From Arthrobacter psychrolactophilus (GTDB taxonomy: Bacteria > Actinomycetota > Actinomycetes > Actinomycetales > Micrococcaceae), in NCBI RefSeq assembly GCF_003219795.1, contig NZ_QJVC01000002.1, forward strand, positions 228,092 to 292,091: a DNA stretch of 64,000 nt. The letters run 5' to 3'. The notes under the pieces were generated by a model. It had not been told where the DNA came from. It was given only the letters and a program-made list of their open reading frames with translations, and ran no database searches. Positions 17,656 through 25,113 of this stretch are shown in pieces. Numbering within the stretch: position 1 is the stretch's first letter; the number at the start of each line of letters is the position of its first letter. The position numbers and the translations under genes are program-made.

Positions 17656-17696
17656 TAGTTAACCAGTTAATACAACAAATGGCAACCGCTTGCCAT
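17656..17696 (-). promoter_or_regulatory. LacI operator plus GntR-like palindrome over a promoter
   Basis: A LacI-type operator ATGGCAACCGCTTGCCAT (17679-17696, arms perfect) overlaps a minus-strand -35 TTGCCA (17685-17680). Seventeen bases further is TTAACT (17662-17657) as -10. That -10 lies inside a second dyad, TTAACCAGTTAA (17659-17670), which resembles GntR/FadR-type sites. The start codon of the transporter is 165 bp downstream. Confidence 0.65.
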
Positions 17697-17765
17697 TATT
17701 TTCTTTAAGTTCTTTCACATTTCTTTCCCCGCCTCCCCCAGCCGACGACCGATCTCGGTACGGCA

Positions 17766-17820
17766 GAACGGGCGGTCGTTGCCGGTGCGTGGAAGAAACA
17801 CCGGCAGCGACCGCCCGTTC
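17766..17820 (-). terminator. Large hairpin downstream of uxuB
   Basis: A 22-bp stem with one wobble position (outer arm GAACGGGCGGTCG, inner GCCGGTG) closes an 11-nt loop. It lies 36 bp after the uxuB stop codon and would end the uxaC-uxuB transcript. There is no U-tract, as is common for actinobacterial hairpin terminators. Confidence 0.7.
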
Positions 17821-17855
17821 AGGGGTGCGCAGAATCGCGAAAAATCACCGCAGCT

Positions 17856-19292
17856 TTAGGCTGTGAGCTCCTCGATGCGTGTCGCGATAGCAGCCATAGC
17901 GGCCTCGTCGGCGGCCAGCGGACCGTCCAAAACGGCCACGAGTGCCTTCAGATCCGCGCCGGGCTCCAGGGCGAGAGCCACCTCGAGCTCCGAGACTGCA
18001 GAGTCGGCAATGACAGCCCCTGCCGTGTGCGCGCCCCGCAGGAACGTCACCCAGGCGGCGATCATGCGGGCCGCTCCGGCGCCGGAGCGCCCTGCGGCCA
18101 GTTCGGCCTTGAGCACCGGAACGGCACGCATGCGCAGCTTGCTGGAGCCATCCATGGCAATCTGCGCCAGGTGATGGGCAATCCGGGCGTTACTAAAGCG
18201 CTCGAGGAGCGCGGCGCGGTAGGCCGGAATGGCCAAACCCTCGGACGGCAGATTCGCCTCCGCCTCATCCCAGAACTCGGTGATCCAGGCGGCACAGCTG
18301 GGATCGGCGAGAGCCTCGGCCACGGTCGCATGACCCCGCAACTGGCCCGCATAGGCCATGAGCGAGTGCGCGCCGTTGAGCAGCCACAGCTTGCGGTTCT
18401 CAAAGTGCTCGATCTCGTCAACAAACACCGCACCGGCGCTGGCCCAGTCGGGTCGACCTGCCGGGAAGTCGCCGCTGAGGACCCAGTCGCTGAAGGGTTC
18501 CGTCACAACAGGTGAGGAATCCGCGTAGCCACATTCGGCCGCCACGAGGGCGATCTCCGCCGCGGTGGTGCGCGGGGTGATCCGGTCAATCGAGGTGCCC
18601 ACAAAGCTGACATTAGCCTCAATCCAGGCACCCAGATCAGGATCGACGACGTCGGCCAGACCACCAATCGCGGCGCGCGCGGCAGTCGCGTTGTTGGCCA
18701 GGTTATCGCAAGATACGACGGCGAGGGGCCCGGTCCCAGCCGCACGGCGGGCCGTCAGGGCCTGGACCAGACGGCCCGCCGCCGTGACAGCGTCGGCGAG
18801 GTGTCCGGCGTCGTCCGTGGTGTGGGCCGTCAAGGCGCGCAAGGCGTCAACATCGGCCTGGACCGCGGGGTTACTGAGGTCGAGACTGCCGTCGGCGGCC
18901 AAATTGTAGGCGGCCTCCGTGATGGTCAGGGTGACCATGGCCGTGCTCGGGGCGGCGACGAGGCGGGACAGTGTGGCAACATCCGCGCCGTCGTGAGCCT
19001 CGACAATGCTCGTCATGAGCTCGAACTTATCGCCGCTGCCGCCACGCTCAATCAGCGTGAACAGGCCATCCTGAGCGGACAAGGCAAGGGCAGCATCGGG
19101 ACGGCGACCCGTGAAGGCCGCGATCCCCCACTGCGCACCATCGCTGGCGTGCTGGGTGTACCACGCCTGATGGGCGCGATGGAAGGCGCCCAGGCCGAGG
19201 TGAACGATGCGGATCGGGGCGGCCGGCGTGGTGCGGTGCAGGGTCTGTGTGGGGCTCATAGCGGGTGCAGTATCCGTTTCAAAGGTAGTCAT
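17856..19292 (-). CDS. uxuB: Mannitol dehydrogenase family: D-fructuronate reductase
   Basis: This 478-residue long-chain polyol dehydrogenase has VHLGLGAFHRAHQAWY at the N-terminus (nucleotide-binding region) and a C-terminal catalytic helix region with KLWLLNGAHSLMAY. It follows uxaC by 8 bp, so the substrate is most likely D-fructuronate, reduced by NADH to D-mannonate for ManD. Other members act on mannitol or tagaturonate. The pathway context makes UxuB the best call. Confidence 0.85.
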   Translation of the reverse strand: MTTFETDTAPAMSPTQTLHRTTPAAPIRIVHLGLGAFHRAHQAWYTQHASDGAQWGIAAFTGRRPDAALALSAQDGLFTLIERGGSGDKFELMTSIVEAHDGADVATLSRLVAAPSTAMVTLTITEAAYNLAADGSLDLSNPAVQADVDALRALTAHTTDDAGHLADAVTAAGRLVQALTARRAAGTGPLAVVSCDNLANNATAARAAIGGLADVVDPDLGAWIEANVSFVGTSIDRITPRTTAAEIALVAAECGYADSSPVVTEPFSDWVLSGDFPAGRPDWASAGAVFVDEIEHFENRKLWLLNGAHSLMAYAGQLRGHATVAEALADPSCAAWITEFWDEAEANLPSEGLAIPAYRAALLERFSNARIAHHLAQIAMDGSSKLRMRAVPVLKAELAAGRSGAGAARMIAAWVTFLRGAHTAGAVIADSAVSELEVALALEPGADLKALVAVLDGPLAADEAAMAAIATRIEELTA

Positions 19293-19300
19293 GGCCGGCC

Positions 19301-20755
19301 TTAGAGCTTGAAGGCGCGGCGAGGAGCTGCGTCTACGATGTCGACAATGATTTCGTGGGCGCGGGCCTCGCTGACGCGACTTTCGGCGACGAGACGGGCC
19401 AGGAAGGCGGCTTCGATGCGGCGTGAGGTGTTGTGGCGGGCCGGGATGGAGCAGAAGGCGCGCGTGTCGTCGATGAAGCCAGAGGAGCGTGAGAAGCCGG
19501 CCGTTTCGGTGACGGCACCGCGGAAGCGCAGCATGGCATCGGGGGCGTCAAGGAACCACCACGGGGCGCCGATGAAGACTGAGGGGTAGAAGCCGGCCAG
19601 AGGCGCAATTTCGCGGGAGAAGGCGGTCTCGTCGATCGTGAACGGGATGAAGTGGAAGCCGGGGGCCGTGCCGAAGTCCTCAAGCATGGGGCGCAGGGCC
19701 TCGGTGTAGCTGACGCCAAACGGGATGTCATGGCCGGTGTCGGCGCCGAACTTGTTGAACGATTCCGTGTGGTGGTTGCGGAATACGCCGGGGTGGATGG
19801 TCATGACGAGGCCATCGGCCACCGACATGCGGGCCATTTGGTAGGTCATGTGGGCTTCGAATACGTCGGCGTCGACGGCGTTGGCCTCGCCCTTGCGGGC
19901 CTTCTCAAACAAGGCCTCCGCGGTGCTGTCATCCAGGCGCAGGGTCTGCGCCGTGCGAACGCCATGATCTGCGGAGACGGCGCCGTGCTCGACGAAGTAC
20001 TGGCGGCGGTTTTCCAGGGCGCGGATGTAGCCGGCATAGCCGCTCAAGCCGTCGCCTGCGACGCTGATCAGCGTCTCGACGCGCTCTGCCCAGCCGGCGG
20101 CGGCGAACTTGATGTAAGCATCCGGACGGAAGGTGGGGAGCACGCGACCGGTGAAGGTGGGATCCTTCGCGATGGCCGCGTGGGGTGCCAGATCATCCAG
20201 CGGGTCATCCGTGGTGGCGAGAACCTCAATGTTGAAGTCCTTGAACAGCTGGCGAGGACGGAACGCGGGGCTCTTGATTTTGGCATCGAGTTCGTCGAAG
20301 AGCGCATCGGCATTTTCCTCGTTGACCTCTCGCGTGAGGCCAAAGACGTGCTGGAAGGAGTCGCGCATCCAGTAGCCCGATGCCGTGCCATCAAAGAGCG
20401 GCCAGGCCTTGGCAAACTGGCGCCACGTCTCGCGGGGCTTAACGGCCGAGGTGCCACCGACGCGCAGCTTTTCCAGCGGAACACCGCTGGCGTGGATCAA
20501 ACGGGTCACGTAGTGATCCGGGCTGACCAGCAACGTTGCCGGATCAGGGAAGGGAGTGTCCAGTTCCAGCATGGCCGCATCAACGTGACCGTGCGGGGAG
20601 ATGATGGGCAGGTTTTCCACCTGAGCCAACAGCTCCCGAGCAATGGCGCGCGTGCCGGGATCGGCAGGCAGCAGGCGGTCCGGATCGGCGGCCGGAGACA
20701 ACGACGTCGCGGCAGGCATCTGGGAAGGATTGGCAGAAGAAGATGAATGTGACAT
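19301..20755 (-). CDS. uxaC: Glucuronate isomerase (uronate isomerase)
   Basis: This 484-residue amidohydrolase-superfamily isomerase shows SPHGHVDAAML near residue 55 (HxH metal motif) and VLATTDDPLDDLAPH. The segments VLPTFRPDAYIKF and MTIHPGVFRNHH follow later. It converts D-glucuronate to D-fructuronate (or galacturonate to tagaturonate). It is the first gene of the uxaC-uxuB pair. A LacI-type operator ends 30 bp before its start. Confidence 0.9.
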   Translation of the reverse strand: MSHSSSSANPSQMPAATSLSPAADPDRLLPADPGTRAIARELLAQVENLPIISPHGHVDAAMLELDTPFPDPATLLVSPDHYVTRLIHASGVPLEKLRVGGTSAVKPRETWRQFAKAWPLFDGTASGYWMRDSFQHVFGLTREVNEENADALFDELDAKIKSPAFRPRQLFKDFNIEVLATTDDPLDDLAPHAAIAKDPTFTGRVLPTFRPDAYIKFAAAGWAERVETLISVAGDGLSGYAGYIRALENRRQYFVEHGAVSADHGVRTAQTLRLDDSTAEALFEKARKGEANAVDADVFEAHMTYQMARMSVADGLVMTIHPGVFRNHHTESFNKFGADTGHDIPFGVSYTEALRPMLEDFGTAPGFHFIPFTIDETAFSREIAPLAGFYPSVFIGAPWWFLDAPDAMLRFRGAVTETAGFSRSSGFIDDTRAFCSIPARHNTSRRIEAAFLARLVAESRVSEARAHEIIVDIVDAAPRRAFKL

Positions 20756-20784
20756 AGATCAATCGTCCATGTTATTCACCCATT

Positions 20785-20802
20785 TTGTCAACCGGTTGCC
20801 AA
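20785..20802. promoter_or_regulatory. LacI-type operator upstream of uxaC
   Basis: TTGTCAACCGGTTGCCAA is an 18-bp near-perfect palindrome with a central CG. It lies between lacI1 and the uxaC start at 20755. It matches the operators at 17679, 29610 and 31833. A convincing -10 at 17-bp spacing was not found here. Confidence 0.75.
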
Positions 20803-20830
20803 CCATTGCCATGCGAGTTTCCAAAAAGTG

Positions 20831-21883
20831 TCAGGAAGCGTTGACACGTCCCGTCGAACCGCGCAAGACCAGCTGTGTAGGCAAGGCGGGCAGCGGCGGA
20901 GTGGTCGCCAGCTGATCCACGGCGGCCAGCACGTGCTCGAGGGCCGCGGCACCCAACTCGGTCAGGGGCGACTTGATCGTGGACAACGGCGGGGTGGTGA
21001 AATCTGAGCCAAAGATATTATCGAAGCCCAGGATGCTCAACTCGCTGGGGATCTCCACGCCGGCAGCCTGCAGTTCACGCATGAGGCCGATGGCCATAAG
21101 GTCGTTGTAGCAAAAGACGGCCGTGGCCGTGCCTGCGCGCACGGCAGCGGCGGTGTGCCGTCCGCCGTCGACCGTTGGCTCGCTTGAGGCCACCACGGAG
21201 GCACTCAGGCCGTGCCAATCGCAGCGAGCCTTGATGGTCTCCCAGCGGCGCTGCGACATCCAGGAGCGTTCGGGACCTGCCACATATGAAATCTCGGTGT
21301 GGCCCATATCGGCCAAATGCCGCACCGCCTCAGTCACGCCAAACTCGGTGTCGGCAATCAGCGAGGGCACCCCGGCCACGTTGCGGTTGATGACCACGAC
21401 GGGTTTCTTTTCCGACAGGGAGCCAATCTCTTCATCGGATAGGCGCGGGCTAGCTAGGATGAGGCCGTCGACCGTGGCGAGCATGCGCCGAGCTGTGGTC
21501 AACTCTAGCTCTGCGGATTCCTTGGATTCGGCCAGCATGAGCGTGTAGTCTCGGGCCGCGGCGGCCGATTCGGCGCCGCGGATCACATCGAAGTAAGCCG
21601 GGTTGGTGATATCGGAGACGATCAAGCCAATCGTCTGGGTGCGCCCGGTGGGCAGTGCTCGGGCAAAGACGTTGACCTGGTAGTTGAGCGTTTCGGCGGC
21701 ATCCATGATCTTTTGCGCGGTTTTAGCGCTCACCCGGCCGGGCTTACTCAGGGCTCTGGACACGGTGGAGGGGTTAACCCCAGCCAACTCGGCAATGTCG
21801 TAGATGGTGGGTGCCGATTTGCCCGTTCGGGGCGTTCGGGCAGTGTCGGCCGATGTGTCGCCGGGCTGGGTCGTGTCAGTCAA
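20831..21883 (-). CDS. LacI-family regulator 1 of the hexuronate locus
   Basis: About 350 residues. The N-terminal DNA-binding part reads PTIYDIAELAGVNPSTVSRA then LSKPGRVSAKT, followed by the hinge region. The periplasmic-binding-like effector domain follows, with LIVSDITNPAYFDVIRGAE and the C-terminal FGSDFTTPPLSTI. A TTG start at 21883 was chosen because AAGGA lies a few bases upstream and an operator-like site follows. The longer frame to 21973 would run through a terminator hairpin. It lies between uxaC and a Gfo/Idh gene and probably represses both groups. Confidence 0.85.
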   Translation of the reverse strand: MTDTTQPGDTSADTARTPRTGKSAPTIYDIAELAGVNPSTVSRALSKPGRVSAKTAQKIMDAAETLNYQVNVFARALPTGRTQTIGLIVSDITNPAYFDVIRGAESAAAARDYTLMLAESKESAELELTTARRMLATVDGLILASPRLSDEEIGSLSEKKPVVVINRNVAGVPSLIADTEFGVTEAVRHLADMGHTEISYVAGPERSWMSQRRWETIKARCDWHGLSASVVASSEPTVDGGRHTAAAVRAGTATAVFCYNDLMAIGLMRELQAAGVEIPSELSILGFDNIFGSDFTTPPLSTIKSPLTELGAAALEHVLAAVDQLATTPPLPALPTQLVLRGSTGRVNAS

Positions 21884-21891
21884 GGTAATCC

Positions 21892-21909
21892 TTCGCAATT
21901 GGTTGCCAT
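21892..21909. promoter_or_regulatory. Operator-like site at the lacI1 start
   Basis: TTCGCAATTGGTTGCCAT matches 14 of 18 positions of the consensus TTGGCAACCGGTTGCCAA. It lies just upstream of the ribosome binding site of lacI1, a position suited to autorepression. Confidence 0.5.
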
Positions 21910-21925
21910 TGGCAAGCTTAACGCA

Positions 21926-21965
21926 CATCCGGCCCGCGCCGTCGAAAGACGGCCCGGGCCGGATG
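21926..21965 (-). terminator. Terminator hairpin after the first Gfo/Idh gene
   Basis: An 18-bp stem (CATCCGGCCCG outer, CGCCGTC inner, one mismatch) is closed by a GAAA tetraloop. It starts 24 bp after the stop codon at 21989 and separates that gene from lacI1. There is no U-tract. Confidence 0.7.
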
Positions 21966-21988
21966 AGCGTCAAGGCCTCACGGCACCC

Positions 21989-23155
21989 TTAGGCGCGTTC
22001 GGAGTACTTGCCTTCTTCGCGGATGCGATCGTTGAGCAGGCCTAGGAACTCGTCCTCGTCGAAGTCGAGGCTAACTTCCTCGCCCTTCCAACTGGACAAA
22101 TGAATGGCGTTGGCCAAGCGGACGCCCTTGATGCCATCGGAACCCGGTGCCAGTAGCGGGGTGCCGTCCAGGATGTTCGCGGCAAAGTTCTCCAGAACAC
22201 CGGCGTGCTGGGCGCCCCAGACCGACTCGAACTCGACAATCTCGGTGGAACGGTAGTCGTCCATGTCCAGCTGGCCGGTGAACAGACGCATCACATCGTC
22301 CATGCCCATGCTCTCGCTGATCTCGCGTTCGGGCTTCTTCAAGCGCGTCACGGTGGCGGTCTTGCTGCCTTCCACGACGATCTTTCCCTGGTCGCCCAGG
22401 ATCTCGAAGCGGTCGGTACCGATCATGTCGTGCGTGGCGGTGACAAAGGTGCCGGTGGCCCCGTTGCCGTAGTCAACCAAGGCGGTGACCTCATCTTCAA
22501 CGGCAATGTCGCGGCGGAAGCCGTAGGAGACCTTGGCGAAGACGGACTTCGGCACGCCACAGATCCACTGCCAGAGATCCAACTGGTGGGGAGCCTGGTT
22601 GACCAGGACGCCGCCGCCCTCGCCGCCCCAGGTTGCACGCCATTCACTGGAGTTGTAGTAACCCTGGGGACGCCACCAGTTGGTGATGATCCAGTTGGTG
22701 CGCAGGATATTGCCGATCTCGCCGTTGTCGACGATCTCCTTCAGGCGCTGGTACAGCGGGTTGTTGCGCTGGTTGAACATGATGGCGAAGGAGAGCTCGG
22801 GCTTGCTGGCCGCAAATGCGTTGAGTTCAGCAACCTGCTTGGTGTAGACACCTGCTGGCTTCTCGACGAGCGCGTGGATGTTGCGCTTGAGCGTTTCCAT
22901 ACCCATTTCCGGGTGCAGGAAGTGCGGCACGCAGGTGACGACGGCGTCAACGTCGCCGCTGTCCAGCATGGTCAGGTAGTCGTCGTAGACCTTGACACCC
23001 GGGTATGTTGCTGAGGCGAGTTCACGCTTGGCCGGGTCGGTGTCCGTGATGGCGCCAATCACCATGTTCGGGACCATGCCGTCCGTGATGAACTTGGCAT
23101 AGGCGCCGCCCTGCTGGCCGATGCCGATAATGCCCAAACGTACTTTGTTACTCAC
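21989..23155 (-). CDS. Gfo/Idh/MocA-family NAD(P)-dependent sugar oxidoreductase 1
   Basis: This 388-residue protein has an N-terminal Rossmann domain (LGIIGIGQQGGAYAKF) and the family motif ALVEKPAGVYTKQ, in which the lysine of EKP is the usual catalytic or cofactor-side residue. A C-terminal alpha/beta substrate domain includes GGEGGGVLVNQAPHQLDLWQ. It oxidises or reduces a sugar or cyclitol carbon. It is followed downstream by lacI1 and preceded by a xylose-isomerase-like TIM barrel, 118 bp away. The same gene pairing recurs at 29.8-31.7 kb. Confidence 0.85.
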   Translation of the reverse strand: MSNKVRLGIIGIGQQGGAYAKFITDGMVPNMVIGAITDTDPAKRELASATYPGVKVYDDYLTMLDSGDVDAVVTCVPHFLHPEMGMETLKRNIHALVEKPAGVYTKQVAELNAFAASKPELSFAIMFNQRNNPLYQRLKEIVDNGEIGNILRTNWIITNWWRPQGYYNSSEWRATWGGEGGGVLVNQAPHQLDLWQWICGVPKSVFAKVSYGFRRDIAVEDEVTALVDYGNGATGTFVTATHDMIGTDRFEILGDQGKIVVEGSKTATVTRLKKPEREISESMGMDDVMRLFTGQLDMDDYRSTEIVEFESVWGAQHAGVLENFAANILDGTPLLAPGSDGIKGVRLANAIHLSSWKGEEVSLDFDEDEFLGLLNDRIREEGKYSERA

Positions 23156-23273
23156 TGGTGGTACTCCGTTTCATAGCAGAAAAATCGGGATGTAGTTCTT
23201 GAGGGCCGGGCGGTTGTGCCCACGCCCGCGAGGGGTCCTCGGCCGAGGTACGAGGCTGGGGACCGGGTGGGGA

Positions 23274-24134
23274 TTAGAAGAGGTTGCCGAAGCCCATGGC
23301 AGTCAGGTTGCGGTGCGATGTTTCCAGAACTTCCCACACCGTGCGGCCGTAGAGTTCGTCCTGCTCAACGAGCAGGTACTGGGCGCCAGCAGCTTCCGCT
23401 GCGGGGACGATCGAGGGGAAGTCGAGGTTGCCCTCGCCCACCTCCGCGAACTGGACCACGTTCTTGAACTCGGTCATGAAGTTCACGAAGTCGCCACTTT
23501 CCAGGTACCCGAGGGCCGACTCCGGCATCATGCCGATCCGGTAGTCCTTCAGGTGCACCATGGCCGTGTTCCCGGCGTACTTTTCGAGCGTGCGTACGGG
23601 GTCGAGGCCGCCGCGCTGAACCCAGTGAACGTCAATTTCCAGGCCCATGGCCGGCGAGTTCTCATTGATGATGTCCAGCATGTACTTGCCATCAAACTTC
23701 GCGAACTCGATGTGGTGATTGTGGTAGTACAGGCTGATGCCGTGTTCTGCCAGACGTTCGGCGTAGCCGTTGGTTTCCTTAGCAAAGTCCACCACGGCGT
23801 CGATCGAGGTCATCGCACCAAACGGCAGCATGCCAATGCGCAGCAGGTTAGTGTCAAGGCGCTTAGCGTCGTTGACGATCTTATCGAAGTCGTCCTTGAG
23901 GGACTCCCCCGGGCGACCCACGGGCTTTTCCATCATGACCGACAAAGAAGCCACGACCATGCCCAATTCGGTCTGCGCGCGCTCCAGCTCGGAGACGTTC
24001 TTCTCGTCCATCGGGACCTGGGAGATCTCGACGGCGTTGTAGCCCAGATCGCTCACCTTGCGCAACGTCTCGAAGGCGCCCACCTCAGCGAAGCTGTCCT
24101 TGAGCATCATTGCCTGTACACCGATTTTTGCCAC
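23274..24134 (-). CDS. Sugar phosphate isomerase/epimerase (xylose-isomerase-like TIM barrel) 1
   Basis: This 286-residue AP-endonuclease-2/IolE-like TIM barrel has GVQAMMLKDSF at the N-terminus, LGYNAVEISQVPMDEKN, YYHNHHIEFAKFDGK and LEIDVHWVQRGGLDP. The His, Glu and Asp residues in these strands are consistent with the usual divalent metal site. Family members include IolE dehydratase, epimerases and 3-keto-glycoside lyases. It is paired with the Gfo/Idh gene at 21989-23155, so sequential oxidation and isomerisation or elimination of a sugar is likely. Confidence 0.8.
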   Translation of the reverse strand: MAKIGVQAMMLKDSFAEVGAFETLRKVSDLGYNAVEISQVPMDEKNVSELERAQTELGMVVASLSVMMEKPVGRPGESLKDDFDKIVNDAKRLDTNLLRIGMLPFGAMTSIDAVVDFAKETNGYAERLAEHGISLYYHNHHIEFAKFDGKYMLDIINENSPAMGLEIDVHWVQRGGLDPVRTLEKYAGNTAMVHLKDYRIGMMPESALGYLESGDFVNFMTEFKNVVQFAEVGEGNLDFPSIVPAAEAAGAQYLLVEQDELYGRTVWEVLETSHRNLTAMGFGNLF

Positions 24135-24150
24135 GATTTTCCTTTCATTG

Positions 24151-24176
24151 GAAGGCGCCTAGGCGCCTTCTTTTTT
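24151..24176. other. Perfect 20-bp palindrome with T-run
   Basis: GAAGGCGCC-TA-GGCGCCTTC is followed by six T on the plus strand. Both flanking genes read on the minus strand, where the U-tract would be on the wrong side. It may still stall the minus-strand ABC transcript, or it may be a relic terminator of a lost plus-strand gene. Confidence 0.4.
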
Positions 24177-24210
24177 GACACTGTAATTCCTGGGTGAAAC
24201 TCTCCGACGG

Positions 24211-25113
24211 TTATGACACCGGCAAGGTACTCGCCTCTTCGAGCCGCTGGACTTCCAGCAGCGCGTGTCGCTCGTCGCGGCGTTTGGCCTGACGGTCCGG
24301 ATCCGGCACCGGCGACGCCAACAGGAGCCGCTGGGTGTAGGGGTGCTGCGGATCACGAGTGATTTGTTCGGCTGTGCCCTGCTCCACGATTTCACCGTGG
24401 TACATGACGGCAACACGGTGGCTAATATGACGCACCACGTCCAGGTCGTGCGAGACGAACAGGTACGAAACTCCTGTGTCCTTTTGGATCTGCAGGAACA
24501 AATCCAACACGACGGCCTGCGTCGAGAGGTCCAAGGCACTGACGGGCTCATCGCACACGATCAACTTCGGCGACAGTGCCAGAGCCCTCGCGATAGCAAT
24601 GCGCTGACGCTGTCCACCACTGAATTCGCGGGGCAGCCGGTTGATGGCGTCGGAGGGCAGGCCCACCTGATCCAGCAATTCGCGCACGCGCTTGCGGGCC
24701 GCTTCGGGCGATTGCCCCTGAACACCGAGTGGCTCGGCGAGGATGTCGCCAATCTCCAGCGACGGGTTCAAGGAGGTGTACGGGTCTTGGAACACTACCT
24801 GCAGATCCCGACCGAGGGAGCGGCGCTGCTTCCGATCCGCCTGCGTGATGTCGTTACCTTCAAACACCACCGTGCCCTTGCTGATCGGGGCGAGCCCAAG
24901 AATAGCCCGGCCCAGGGTGGTCTTGCCGGAGCCCGACTCCCCCACCAGCCCCAGGGTCTCCCCTGGTTTGATGTGGATGTTGATGTCCGTCAGGGCCCGG
25001 AAGGGCTTGCGGCGGAATCCCTTGAGTGGGTATTCCACATCGAGATTGTCAACGGTCAGGATGTTCTCACCCTGAGGTTCGACGGCGGATCGCTTACCTT
25101 GGGTGCGTGTCAC
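24211..25113 (-). CDS. ABC transporter ATP-binding protein (oligopeptide/nickel type, OppF/DppF-like)
   Basis: This 300-residue ATPase has Walker A GESGSGKTT, signature FSGGQRQR and Walker B LIVCDEPVSALD, followed by the C-terminal oligopeptide-type extension (TRDPQHPYTQRLLLASP). It is the second ATPase of the importer; the first is fused to a permease in the gene just upstream (4-bp overlap). Despite the peptide-type family, the operon position between sugar-acid genes suggests import of a glycoside or oligosaccharide. Confidence 0.87.
   Translation of the reverse strand: MTRTQGKRSAVEPQGENILTVDNLDVEYPLKGFRRKPFRALTDINIHIKPGETLGLVGESGSGKTTLGRAILGLAPISKGTVVFEGNDITQADRKQRRSLGRDLQVVFQDPYTSLNPSLEIGDILAEPLGVQGQSPEAARKRVRELLDQVGLPSDAINRLPREFSGGQRQRIAIARALALSPKLIVCDEPVSALDLSTQAVVLDLFLQIQKDTGVSYLFVSHDLDVVRHISHRVAVMYHGEIVEQGTAEQITRDPQHPYTQRLLLASPVPDPDRQAKRRDERHALLEVQRLEEASTLPVS

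Noticed and set aside
21903-21915. TTGCCATTGGCAA as the LacI operator of lacI1
   Set aside because: Its half-sites are in the reverse order compared with the other operators; the register 21892-21909 fits the consensus better.
24151-24176. Rho-independent terminator of the ABC operon
   Set aside because: The T-run is on the plus strand while the adjacent genes are on the minus strand; kept only as a palindrome.
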